Source: an uncultured Planctomycetota bacterium
Lineage (GTDB): Bacteria > Planctomycetota > Phycisphaerae > Sedimentisphaerales > Anaerobacaceae
Assembly: GCA_903927855.1 (NCBI GenBank)
Contig: CAIYOL010000226.1
Location: 1 to 6,593, forward strand
Reading direction: 5' to 3'
Length of the DNA stretch: 6,593 bases
Made by a program: the position numbers and the translations under genes
Notes under the pieces: generated by a model
What the model saw: only the letters and a program-made list of their open reading frames with translations
The model's database searches: none
Told to the model about the DNA's origin: nothing
Part shown: piece by piece, positions 1-6,593 of the stretch
How the letters are laid out: every line of letters starts with the position of its first letter
How positions within the stretch are numbered: the first letter of the stretch is position 1

Positions 1-1143
1 ATAAAAACTATTAATATAAGCGAGTCTTAGAACGTCATCACTTTCGTTTCTCACCACATCACAGTGTCTTTCCAGAACGATTCTGTCTAAAGTAAGTGTC
101 CCTGTTTTGTCGGTGCAAAGCACATCCATCGCCCCGAAGTTCTGGATGGAATTCAGCCGTTTTACTATGACCTCCTTTTTGGACATTGCTATCGCGCCTT
201 TGGAGAGATTTATCGCCACCAGCATTGGAAGCATTTCAGGAGTAAGCCCGACAGCTACGGCTAAAGAGAAAAGAAGCGCCTCAATAAAATTACCTTTCAG
301 CAGGGCATTTATACCAAAGATAATGACCACTAACAGAAGCATAAAGCGAATCATAAGCCAGGTAAACTTGCGTATGCCTTTATCAAAGCCGGTCTCTACC
401 ACCATGGCGGCAAGCCTGCGGGAAAGTTCGCCGAACTGGGTAGAAATGCCCGTTTTTACAACGACACCCAGACCTGTTCCGCTTACCACACTGGAGCCCA
501 TAAAAGCGACGTTAGTCAACTCGGATACAGCCTTACTTGTAGGATGTATCGGCTCAGCAGCTTTTTCTATCGGAAATGATTCTCCGGTCAATGATGCCTG
601 ATTGATAAACAAATCTTTGCAGGAAATCATACGCAAATCTGCGGGAATCATATCTCCGGCAAACAAATCCACAATATCTCCCGGAACTATCTCTTTGATT
701 TTTACTTCCTTTGCCTTGCCATTGCGATAAACAGTAGCTGTGGCCCGCACCATTTCGCTAAGTTTTTCTGCTTCTTTGCCGGCCTTATATTCCTGAACAA
801 ACGACAGACCAACGCTCATAACAGCCATGGACATAACGATTATCGCGCTTGCCTTCTCACCGAAAAACAAGGAAAACGCCGCGATAATCAAAAAAACGAC
901 TACAAGCGGATTCAAAAACTTCGAGAGAATCTGAAACAGGATAGTCCTTTTCTTTTTTCTGGCAGGTTCATTGTAGCCGTATTCCTCGAGACGTTTTTCT
1001 GCTTCTGCCTCAGAAAGACCCTTGACAGAGGTATCCAGCTTTTCAAAGACAGCTTCCACGGGAGTGGTCACATAATCAAAATCCAGCATTTGGGGCTTTT
1101 GACCGCCTGAGATTCCAAATCTGTTATTTTTTACTTCAAACAT
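1..1143 (-). CDS. mgtA: Mg2+-importing P-type ATPase (P3B, MgtA/MgtB family), N-terminal 381 residues, 3' end outside window
   Basis: This is an inner-membrane cation pump that uses ATP to import Mg2+ and forms a phospho-aspartate intermediate. The visible 381 residues run in this order: a cytoplasmic N-terminal segment (about 22-65), TM1 and TM2 (about 77-116), the actuator domain with LTGES at 185-189, TM3 (about 262-278), TM4 with the PEMLP motif at 302-306, and the phosphorylation loop DKTGTLT with the acceptor Asp at 345. PEMLP in TM4 and the following NFGAMDVLCTDKTGTLT stretch match, as I recall them, the Mg2+ (P3B) subgroup rather than Ca2+, H+ or Na+/K+ pumps. Family members are about 900 residues, so the nucleotide-binding domain and TM5-10 lie beyond position 1. 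The start is the ATG at 1141-1143. It is the only in-frame ATG, because an in-frame TAG lies seven codons upstream (1162-1164). No Shine-Dalgarno is visible. The frame is intact. The ion is inferred from family membership. Confidence 0.93.
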   Translation of the reverse strand, partial: MFEVKNNRFGISGGQKPQMLDFDYVTTPVEAVFEKLDTSVKGLSEAEAEKRLEEYGYNEPARKKKRTILFQILSKFLNPLVVVFLIIAAFSLFFGEKASAIIVMSMAVMSVGLSFVQEYKAGKEAEKLSEMVRATATVYRNGKAKEVKIKEIVPGDIVDLFAGDMIPADLRMISCKDLFINQASLTGESFPIEKAAEPIHPTSKAVSELTNVAFMGSSVVSGTGLGVVVKTGISTQFGELSRRLAAMVVETGFDKGIRKFTWLMIRFMLLLVVIIFGINALLKGNFIEALLFSLAVAVGLTPEMLPMLVAINLSKGAIAMSKKEVIVKRLNSIQNFGAMDVLCTDKTGTLTLDRIVLERHCDVVRNESDDVLRLAYINSFY

Positions 1144-1172
1144 AAAATTTTTTTCTACCAGCTATAAGACGT

Positions 1173-1190
1173 ATTTCTTCAAAAAGAAAT
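1173..1190 (-). other. small hairpin in the predicted mgtA leader
   Basis: ATTTCTT (1173-1179) and AAGAAAT (1184-1190) form a perfect 7-bp inverted repeat around a 4-base loop. It lies about 30 bases before the mgtA start, inside the predicted 5' leader. It is almost all A/T and is followed on neither strand by a clean T tract, so it is not a good intrinsic terminator. It could modulate ribosome access or could be chance in an A/T-rich leader. Confidence 0.3.
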
Positions 1191-1242
1191 CGAGACGAAA
1201 TTAAAACCGGATTAGGAAACAACTTCAGCTTCGATTGTTAGT

Positions 1243-1270
1243 ATTTTACTGTTATACCTTTTCCTTTCAA
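1243..1270 (-). promoter_or_regulatory. predicted sigma70-type promoter for mgtA
   Basis: Read on the minus strand, TTGAAA (1270-1265, 5 of 6 to the -35 consensus) is followed after 16 bases by TAAAAT (1248-1243, 5 of 6 to the -10 consensus). Transcription would start near 1236 and give a leader of about 90 nt before the ATG at 1143. TATAAC at 1256-1251 is an alternative -10 but has no matching -35. The pair sits exactly where an mgtA promoter is needed. It was identified by eye only. Confidence 0.5.
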
Positions 1271-1280
1271 GGATAGTTTC

Positions 1281-1309
1281 TTGACATTTTACGGCAACTT
1301 TGCAATACT
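1281..1309 (+). promoter_or_regulatory. predicted sigma70-type promoter for secA
   Basis: A perfect -35 box TTGACA (1281-1286), a 17-base spacer (the optimal length), and AATACT (1304-1309, 4 of 6 to TATAAT). The predicted transcription start is near 1316, giving a leader of about 43 nt to the secA ATG at 1359. The -35 box contains the TTG that could be read as an upstream secA start. If this promoter is right, that TTG is not transcribed and cannot be the start codon. The box lies back to back with the predicted mgtA promoter, with 10 bp between the two -35 hexamers. Confidence 0.6.
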
Positions 1310-1358
1310 TGCACAAAAGCTATCCGTATATACGTTTAACTTTCGGATTTTTATACCG

Positions 1359-4300
1359 ATGCTTGATAAAATAAGCAAATTCCTCATAAAGATTTTCGGC
1401 TCTCGCAACGAGCGATTAGTAAAGGCATATTCCGTAATAGCCAGACAGGCAGGGGTGTTTGAAGAGCAAATAAAGAAACTCGATGACGAGGCTTTGAAAG
1501 CAAAAACGGCAGAGTTCAAGGCCAAATTAAAAACAGGCACAAAGCCGGAAGATATATTGCCCGAGGCCTTTGCGGTTGTTCGTGAGGCGGCAAGGCGAAA
1601 TACGGGAATGCGGCACTTTGACGTGCAGCTTGTCGGAGGGAACGTCCTCTACGACGGCAAGATAGCAGAGATGGTAACCGGCGAGGGCAAAACGCTGGTG
1701 GCGACCTTGGCAGCGTACTTAGTCCATCTTACGGGGCGGCATGTCCATGTAGTTACAGTTAATGATTATTTAGCCAAACGTGACTCAGAGTGGATGGGGC
1801 CTATTTATAAAGCTTTGGGATTAACCGTAGGGGCAATTCAGGCGGACATGGATACGGCCGGTGACGAACGGAAAGGTCAGTACGGCTGCGATATAACATA
1901 CGGGACTAACAACGAGTTCGGTTTCGATTATCTTCGAGACAATATGAAGCTGTCACTCGAACAAATGGTACAGGGGGAACTGCAGTATGCGATAATCGAT
2001 GAGGTTGACTCAATCCTAATCGATGAGGCGAGGACACCTCTGATTATATCTGGGCCTGCCTTCGATGATGTCACCAGATATGGAAAAGCAGACGAGGTGG
2101 CAAGAAAACTAATTTCTCTGCAAAGCAACTACGACCGCATAAAGAAACAAATTGATTCTTCCGAGCGGGCGAGAGCCAACGCCGAAGGTGAGCTGGCTGA
2201 AGCAAAGAGAGACAAGGACAATGAACGAATCGAAAAGGCACAAAAGGCCATTGAGAAGGCCGAAGAAGATTTCAAGTCAGCACAAGAGCGGCTAACGGGA
2301 ATCACGCAGTATTACGAAGTTGAATACGACAAAAAAGCAGCTCATCTGACCCATGAGGGAGTAGGGGCGGCACAGGACGCAGCGGGAGTAGGGTCATTTT
2401 TCACAGGCTCAAATATGGATTGGCCGCATCTATTGGAACAGAGCCTGCGGGCACATGTAACTTTTGAGAGAGAGAAAGATTACGTTGTAATGGACGGCAA
2501 GGTCATTATCGTAGATGAATTTACGGGGCGGCTTATGCACGGCCGGCAGTGGTCTGACGGGCTGCACCAGGCGGTTGAAGCAAAAGAAAATGTTTCGGTA
2601 AAGGAAGAGACACAGACGCTGGCGACCATCACACTGCAGAATTTTTTCAAACTCTACGGCCAAATAGCAGGGATGACAGGCACGGCAGCCACCGAATCGG
2701 AAGAATTTATGAGGATTTACAAGCTCGAGGTCGTTGTGATACCGACCAACGAACCCTGCATCAGAAAAGATATGGACGATGCAATCTATAAAACGATGCG
2801 GGAGAAATTTAACGCGATAGCGGAAGAGATAAACAACATTAGCGTTTCCGGTCGACCGGTGCTTGTAGGGACGGTGAGCATTGAAAAGAACGAGGCATTG
2901 TCCAACGCCCTTAAGGAACAATATGGAAAAGAGTACCCGCACGAGATTCTAAACGCCAAAAACCACGCAAGAGAAGCTGAGATTGTGGCCAAAGCCGGCC
3001 AGCAGCACGCGAGCCGAGAAGGCCGGATGCAGGGCAATGTAACAATCGCAACAAATATGGCAGGGCGCGGCACTGACATAAAACTCGGCCCCGGTGTAGC
3101 CGAAATCGGCGGTCTGCACGTCCTGGGGACGGAGCGGCACGAAGCCAGAAGAATTGATAACCAGCTCAGAGGGCGGTGCGGCAGGCAGGGGGACGCAGGC
3201 TCGAGCCAGTTTTTCCTTAGCTTCGATGATGAGCTGATGCGGGTCTTTGCCCCCGAATGGACGGTCAAGGCGCTTTCGTGGATTGGATGGGAGGAAGGAC
3301 AGCCAATCTATCACAGGCGGATAAGCAAGGGAATCGAGAAGGCACAGAAGAAGGTTGAGGAGCGGAACTTCGAGACGCGCAAGAGCCTGCTCGAATACGA
3401 CGAAGTAATGGACTACCAGCGAAAGATTTTCTATTCCCGCAGACGCAAAATTCTAACAGGCAAGGGCCTGAAAAATATTATCGAGGAGATGATAGAACGC
3501 TCTATCGCAAATAACTGCAATACCATCCTTGCCGGCGGTTATTCTCTGAAGTGTATCGTCGAATGGGCAAGAACCAACTTTGGCGTTGACTTGAAATCAT
3601 CCGACATAGCCGGCGCTGAAGCAGCAGAGATTGAACAATTGATTAAGGAGCAGGCAAAAAGCAGTATCGCCAACGAGATATCGCTTTCTATGGGGGAGTA
3701 TCTGGAGGACTACTCAGACCGGCAAAGCTGGGATGTCGCAGGTTTGTGCAAGTGGGCGATGAGCGCATTCAAAGTCAATTTAAGCCCTGCCAAAGTCAAA
3801 CAGCAGGAGCCGGAGGAGATTGAAGAACAATTGATTAGCGCCGCCGCCGAGCAAATTGACAAGAAAGACTGTTCACAATTAGCTGAATTTTTGAAGGATG
3901 ATTTCCCCATCCGCACATTTGCCGAGTGGGCGCGGGCCAAATTCGACATAAAATTAGACATCGCCGAGATAGCAAACCGCAGCGCATCTCAAATTCGCCA
4001 GCTCGTCGGTGAAAAGGCCGCAGCCAAATACAAAGAAAGGGAGATTGAATATCCTGTTGAATTTGCGATGAATATGGTCTACGGCCCCCAGGGCACCAAC
4101 GTGTATGCATTCGAGTCACTGGCTAACTGGGTGAACAAAAAATACAACGCTGATTTTTCAGCCGAGCGGATACAAAATACCAAGCCCGGGGCTTTGCACA
4201 AGCAACTGCTTGAATTAAGTCAAAGTTTCAATAACGGCCAATTAGAAAAAGAGCTTGACGACAAAATTTCCAGGTTAAACATTGCCGAATTGACGAAATG

Positions 4301-4850
4301 GGCCAACGAACGATTCGAAGCTTCTTTGAGCGAAAACGACCTCACCGGCGAAGCGGAACGCAAAGGGAGGTTGTCCGAAGCGGCGAAAGAGTTTTTGCGT
4401 GCGGAACTGAGCGACCTTGAAAAATATGTCCTGCTCCAAATTTACGACAGCACCTGGAAGGACCATCTTTACTCGATGGACCACATGAAAGACAGTATAT
4501 GGATGCGCTCTTTCGCTGAAAAAGACCCAAAGACTGAATACAAACGCGAAGGCTTCCGAATGTTTAATGAGATGCTCGAATCTATCGAGGACCGGGTTAC
4601 GGACATTATATTCAAGGTACACCTGGAAGCCGGCGCCAGAGCCAGGAGCGTCTGGAATGTAAGTCGAACGGCCCATGATGAGGTAGGCCAGTTCGCAATG
4701 GCTGAGCAGCAGCGGGCAGCCGCCCAGGCACCGCAGGGTGAGCAAAAAGTAAAACAAATAAAATTAGAGCAGCCCAAAGTCGGGCGAAACGACCCATGTC
4801 CCTGCGGAAGCGGCAAAAAATATAAAAAATGCCACGGCAAAGACACATAG
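1359..4850 (+). CDS. secA: preprotein translocase ATPase SecA, long form with PPXD and helical-wing insertions
   Basis: SecA is the ATPase motor that pushes unfolded preproteins through SecYEG. I take the ATG at 1359 as the start (1163 aa): [19 protein letters not shown] resembles the usual SecA N-terminus, and the open frame upstream to TTG 1281 overlaps a promoter. No Shine-Dalgarno is evident. NBD1 carries Walker A (MVTGEGKT, 105-112) and the DEVD box (214-217). The preprotein cross-linking domain follows, with a coiled-coil insertion at about 254-312. NBD2 has NMAGRGTDI (around 566-574) and [13 protein letters not shown] (600-612), where Cys607 replaces the more usual Ser. The helical wing domain is expanded to five repeats (about 729-1014). 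The two-helix finger follows, with Phe1052 where E. coli has Tyr794. A flexible tail ends in a CxCx8CH zinc site (C1147, C1149, C1158, H1159), the element that contacts SecB or ribosomes in other bacteria. All catalytic motifs are intact, so the protein should be active. It is not in an operon with other sec genes here. Confidence 0.97.
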   Translation: MLDKISKFLIKIFGSRNERLVKAYSVIARQAGVFEEQIKKLDDEALKAKTAEFKAKLKTGTKPEDILPEAFAVVREAARRNTGMRHFDVQLVGGNVLYDGKIAEMVTGEGKTLVATLAAYLVHLTGRHVHVVTVNDYLAKRDSEWMGPIYKALGLTVGAIQADMDTAGDERKGQYGCDITYGTNNEFGFDYLRDNMKLSLEQMVQGELQYAIIDEVDSILIDEARTPLIISGPAFDDVTRYGKADEVARKLISLQSNYDRIKKQIDSSERARANAEGELAEAKRDKDNERIEKAQKAIEKAEEDFKSAQERLTGITQYYEVEYDKKAAHLTHEGVGAAQDAAGVGSFFTGSNMDWPHLLEQSLRAHVTFEREKDYVVMDGKVIIVDEFTGRLMHGRQWSDGLHQAVEAKENVSVKEETQTLATITLQNFFKLYGQIAGMTGTAATESEEFMRIYKLEVVVIPTNEPCIRKDMDDAIYKTMREKFNAIAEEINNISVSGRPVLVGTVSIEKNEALSNALKEQYGKEYPHEILNAKNHAREAEIVAKAGQQHASREGRMQGNVTIATNMAGRGTDIKLGPGVAEIGGLHVLGTERHEARRIDNQLRGRCGRQGDAGSSQFFLSFDDELMRVFAPEWTVKALSWIGWEEGQPIYHRRISKGIEKAQKKVEERNFETRKSLLEYDEVMDYQRKIFYSRRRKILTGKGLKNIIEEMIERSIANNCNTILAGGYSLKCIVEWARTNFGVDLKSSDIAGAEAAEIEQLIKEQAKSSIANEISLSMGEYLEDYSDRQSWDVAGLCKWAMSAFKVNLSPAKVKQQEPEEIEEQLISAAAEQIDKKDCSQLAEFLKDDFPIRTFAEWARAKFDIKLDIAEIANRSASQIRQLVGEKAAAKYKEREIEYPVEFAMNMVYGPQGTNVYAFESLANWVNKKYNADFSAERIQNTKPGALHKQLLELSQSFNNGQLEKELDDKISRLNIAELTKWANERFEASLSENDLTGEAERKGRLSEAAKEFLRAELSDLEKYVLLQIYDSTWKDHLYSMDHMKDSIWMRSFAEKDPKTEYKREGFRMFNEMLESIEDRVTDIIFKVHLEAGARARSVWNVSRTAHDEVGQFAMAEQQRAAAQAPQGEQKVKQIKLEQPKVGRNDPCPCGSGKKYKKCHGKDT
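2118..2294 (+). other. coiled-coil insertion in SecA preprotein cross-linking domain
   Basis: Residues about 254-312 are highly charged and low in Gly and Pro, with Ala, Leu and Ile at roughly heptad spacing between runs of Glu, Lys and Arg. This looks like one long helix or a helical hairpin. It falls shortly after the DEVD...IISGP segment and before the strand [17 protein letters not shown] that continues the domain. In E. coli, as I recall its sequence, the equivalent connection is much shorter. It lies near the surface that clamps the translocating chain, so it could extend the clamp or bind a partner. That role is inference. Confidence 0.7.
3543..4400 (+). repeat. five degenerate protein repeats of a ~60-residue helical unit in the SecA helical wing domain
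   Basis: The segment between the start of the helical scaffold and the two-helix finger contains five copies of one pattern: hydrophobic-x2-hydrophobic-x2-Trp-(Ala/Val)-x3-(Phe/Tyr)-x3-(Leu/Phe)-x4-(Ile/Leu/Val). The Trp residues are W736, W799, W857, W924 and W981, spaced 63, 58, 67 and 57 residues. Core units at DNA level are about 3543-3665, 3732-3854, 3906-4028, 4107-4229 and 4278-4400. In the first four, each core is followed by an amphipathic Glu/Lys/Ala-rich helix; the fifth is more divergent there. Unit 2 ([18 protein letters not shown], then EPEEIEEQL) aligns well with the single wing-domain motif of E. coli SecA as I remember it (WDIPGLQERLKNDFDLDL, then EPELHEE). The units therefore look like duplicates of the native wing motif. 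Nucleotide identity between units is low, so the duplications are old and not assembly artefacts. Confidence 0.8.
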
Positions 4851-4877
4851 AGTAGCCTAGGGGGTACCTCGGGATAT

Positions 4878-4915
4878 AAAAAAGAAAACATCGAGCAATA
4901 ACACCCGATGTTTTC
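4878..4915 (-). terminator. intrinsic terminator for nrdJ (possibly bidirectional)
   Basis: GAAAACATCG (4884-4893) and CGATGTTTTC (4906-4915) form a perfect 10-bp stem with a 12-base loop. On the minus strand the stem is followed directly by TTTTTT (complement of 4878-4883), the classic intrinsic terminator layout. It lies about 165 bases past the nrdJ stop. On the plus strand the stem begins 34 bases after the secA stop but is followed by CGGAGGGG instead of a T tract, so termination of secA here would be weaker. Confidence 0.75.
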
Positions 4916-4923
4916 CGGAGGGG

Positions 4924-4941
4924 AGAAAAATTCTTTTTTCT
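4924..4941 (+). terminator. weak A/T-rich hairpin downstream of secA, possible secondary terminator
   Basis: AGAAAAA (4924-4930) and TTTTTCT (4935-4941) can pair around a 4-base loop, and GTTTTGTT follows. It is 74 bases past the secA stop, just after the stronger hairpin. The stem has a single G-C pair, so on its own it would be a poor terminator. Together with the preceding 10-bp stem it may help end secA transcripts. The rest of the convergent gap (4942-5078) shows no gene or clear signal. Confidence 0.3.
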
Positions 4942-5078
4942 GTTTTGTTATCGGCAACGGCACAATAGCTACTTTAGCCGAAAAAATCGTAATGTTACTT
5001 GTTCCTATAAAGTTTTACGCTGTCAGTGCATAAAGGTTCTGCATTTTCGGACTTGTTTTTCGATAAAGGATTTGGGGG

Positions 5079-6593
5079 CTAATAAAGGCTCATCGGCTCG
5101 CGGACCCTGCTGCGGCGGCGATAAATCGTAATTCCCTTACAGCCAAGGTGATAGGCAAGTTTATAGGTCTTATCGACCGCTGCGATGTTGGCCTTTTCGC
5201 TGAAATTTATAGTCTTGCTGACCGCCGCGTCGCAATGCCGCTGAAAAACGGCCTGCATTCGAACATGCCATTGAGGCTCAATATCGTATGCACATTTGAA
5301 GACTTTGCGAATTTTGGCCTGGATTCGGGTGATTTTCTGAATGCTGCCGGTTTTGGCAATCTGCTTTTCCAGTTTCCTGCTGTAAAAGCCGCCTTTTTCG
5401 GCTATCTGCTGAAAAATCGGATTTACCTGCAGCAATCTCGCCCCGCTCAATATCTGGCGGATAAAGACCAGCGAATATATCGGCTCAATCCCGCAGGAGC
5501 AATCCGCGATGATGCTTATGGTTCCGGTAGGGGCTACACAGGTAATAGAAGCGTTGCGAATCTTTTTGTTCTTTTCGGTCCGCCATGTGCTGCTGTTCCA
5601 GTTCGGAAACGGCCCGCGCAAATCGGCAAGATCGCCGCTTGCTTGTCTCGCGTTTTCGTCGATAAATCTCGCGACAGTTTCGCCGAACTTGATGCCCTGC
5701 GGAGAATCGTAAGGTATGCCGAGCAGAAACAGGCAATCGGCAAACCCCATAACGCCGAGACCTATTTTGCGGTTGGCGTGGGCGATGTTCATAGTATTTT
5801 TTACGGGATAATTGCAGGCGTCGATGATGTTGTCGAGAAACCGCACGGACAATTTAACGGTCTCCGCCAGCGCCGGCCAATCCATTTCTGGTTTCCGGCC
5901 TGAAGTAACAAATTTCGCAAGGTTGATGCTGCCGAGGGTGCAGGCCTCGTAAGGCAGCAGCGGCTGCTCGCCGCAGGGATTGGTCGCTTCTATTCGGCCT
6001 AGCGTCGGGGTCGGATTGTCACGGTTGATTCGGTCGATAAAGGCAACACCCGGCTCGCCGGTTTTGTGGGCACATTTGACTATAGTTTTCCAGATGTCAC
6101 TTACGGTGAAAAATTTGCCCGCCTGCCGCGGCGGTTTGCCGTCCAGTTTATACAAATCGTCTATTTTGTAGTTCGCGATATCAATTCGGCGAGGCAGTAA
6201 ATATCGCTGCTGCGTGCGGGGGTTTTCTACGATGTGGGGAGCATTCGGCGATTTGGCCAGTGTCTTCATCCAGTCGTCGGTAATTTTGACGGAAATATTG
6301 AAGTTGGTGAAGGCCTTTAAGTTCTGTTTGGCGTGGAGGAATTTCAGAATGTCCGGATGTCCGATGCTCATCATACCCATATTAGCGCCTCGGCGAAAAG
6401 CGCCCTGCTGGATTGCGTTGGTGGCTTCAGAAAAGACTCGCCAGAAACTTATCGGCCCCGACGTTGTGCCGCCGCTGGATTCGATGCGGTCACCCGCGGG
6501 TCTTAAATTATCGAGGGAAAATCCTGTGCCGCCGCCCGCCTTTTGAATAAGGGCGGTATCCTTAATCGTCTCGAATATCCCTTCTATGCTGTC
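5079..6593 (-). CDS. nrdJ: adenosylcobalamin-dependent (class II) ribonucleotide reductase NrdJ, 504 C-terminal residues, 5' end outside window
   Basis: NrdJ reduces ribonucleotides to deoxyribonucleotides using a thiyl radical generated from coenzyme B12, with no oxygen requirement. The frame is open to the right edge, so the ATG at 6380 is internal. The 71 residues before it carry conserved family motifs: KAGGGTGFSLDNLRP (fragment residues 18-32), SSGGTTSGPISF (39-50) and QGAFRRGANMG (63-73). The radical loop NPCGE is at 205-209, with Cys207 as the expected radical cysteine. The partner Cys218 follows 11 residues later, the same spacing as C322/C333 in Thermotoga maritima NrdJ. The phosphate-binding APTGTIS motif, WHVRMQAVFQRHCDAAVSKTINF and the terminal GCKGITIYR all match class II enzymes. 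The other redox cysteine should lie in the missing N-terminal region. The protein stops 14 residues after YR, without the C-terminal CxxC tail of the T. maritima enzyme. The stop is TAG at 5079-5081. A cobalamin riboswitch, if present, would be upstream and outside the window. Confidence 0.95.
   Translation of the reverse strand, partial: DSIEGIFETIKDTALIQKAGGGTGFSLDNLRPAGDRIESSGGTTSGPISFWRVFSEATNAIQQGAFRRGANMGMMSIGHPDILKFLHAKQNLKAFTNFNISVKITDDWMKTLAKSPNAPHIVENPRTQQRYLLPRRIDIANYKIDDLYKLDGKPPRQAGKFFTVSDIWKTIVKCAHKTGEPGVAFIDRINRDNPTPTLGRIEATNPCGEQPLLPYEACTLGSINLAKFVTSGRKPEMDWPALAETVKLSVRFLDNIIDACNYPVKNTMNIAHANRKIGLGVMGFADCLFLLGIPYDSPQGIKFGETVARFIDENARQASGDLADLRGPFPNWNSSTWRTEKNKKIRNASITCVAPTGTISIIADCSCGIEPIYSLVFIRQILSGARLLQVNPIFQQIAEKGGFYSRKLEKQIAKTGSIQKITRIQAKIRKVFKCAYDIEPQWHVRMQAVFQRHCDAAVSKTINFSEKANIAAVDKTYKLAYHLGCKGITIYRRRSRVREPMSLY

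Noticed and set aside
107..601. 164-residue plus-strand open frame starting MSVQSTSIAPKFW
   Set aside because: It is antisense to the mgtA coding frame, whose protein motifs (TGES, PEMLP, DKTGTLT) occupy the same bases. The plus frame resembles no family.
1281..1358. Upstream extension of SecA from TTG 1281
   Set aside because: The TTG is part of a perfect -35 box, and the 26 extra residues do not resemble a SecA N-terminus, whereas the sequence from ATG 1359 does.
3180..3182. Cys607 in place of the common Ser in the GRSGRQGD motif of SecA
   Set aside because: Variation at this position is tolerated in SecA proteins, and the arginines and glutamine of the motif are intact, so loss of activity is unlikely.
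2430..3314. Several minus-strand open frames of 120-170 codons inside secA
   Set aside because: They overlap each other and are antisense to conserved SecA motifs. None shows recognisable protein features or its own start signals.
4512..4514. Phe1052 at the two-helix finger position of E. coli Tyr794
   Set aside because: It is a conservative aromatic replacement and does not by itself suggest altered function.
5030..5088. Three copies of ATAAAGG at 5030, 5063 and 5082
   Set aside because: They are seven bases long, irregularly spaced (33 and 19), and one lies within the nrdJ coding end. This is compatible with chance in an A-rich gap.
5148..5903. 251-residue plus-strand open frame
   Set aside because: It lies wholly antisense to nrdJ, which has unmistakable motifs over the same interval. 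A long shadow frame is expected opposite a well-conserved coding sequence of this composition.

Overview
The window carries three protein genes and two short intergenic regions. The genes are the N-terminal part of a magnesium-transporting P-type ATPase (minus strand, running off the left edge), a complete and unusually long secA (plus strand), and most of a cobalamin-dependent class II ribonucleotide reductase nrdJ (minus strand, running off the right edge). There are no tRNA, rRNA, CRISPR or mobile elements that I can recognise. The organism is probably an anaerobic or facultative bacterium, because the RNR is the B12-dependent, oxygen-independent type. The enlarged SecA, the absence of clear Shine-Dalgarno sequences before both visible starts, and a secA standing alone suggest the Planctomycetota (Phycisphaerae-like) or a relative. 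That placement is an inference from style, not a demonstrated assignment.

Left region (1-1358): mgtA reads leftward from 1143. The stretch between mgtA and secA (1144-1358) holds a convincing pair of back-to-back sigma70-type promoters. TTGAAA-16-TAAAAT on the minus strand faces mgtA, and TTGACA-17-AATACT on the plus strand faces secA, with only 10 bp between the two -35 boxes. The secA reading frame stays open upstream to a TTG at 1281, but that TTG is the first three bases of the -35 box. The true start is therefore the ATG at 1359.

Centre (1359-4850): SecA is 1163 residues, against about 840-900 in B. subtilis and E. coli. Two insertions account for the excess. One is a charged coiled coil of about 60 residues in the preprotein cross-linking domain. 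The other is a helical wing domain expanded to five degenerate copies of a helical-hairpin unit, each with a Trp-Ala...Phe...Leu signature. This internal repeat is the most noteworthy observation in the window.

Right region (4851-6593): secA and nrdJ converge on a 228-bp gap. The gap contains a strong intrinsic terminator oriented for nrdJ and a weaker A/T-rich hairpin that may serve secA. NrdJ keeps its radical and thiol chemistry motifs but stops just after the end of the catalytic barrel, without a C-terminal CxxC shuttle tail. The three genes are not an operon and share no pathway; each is a separate housekeeping transcription unit (ion uptake, protein export, dNTP synthesis).
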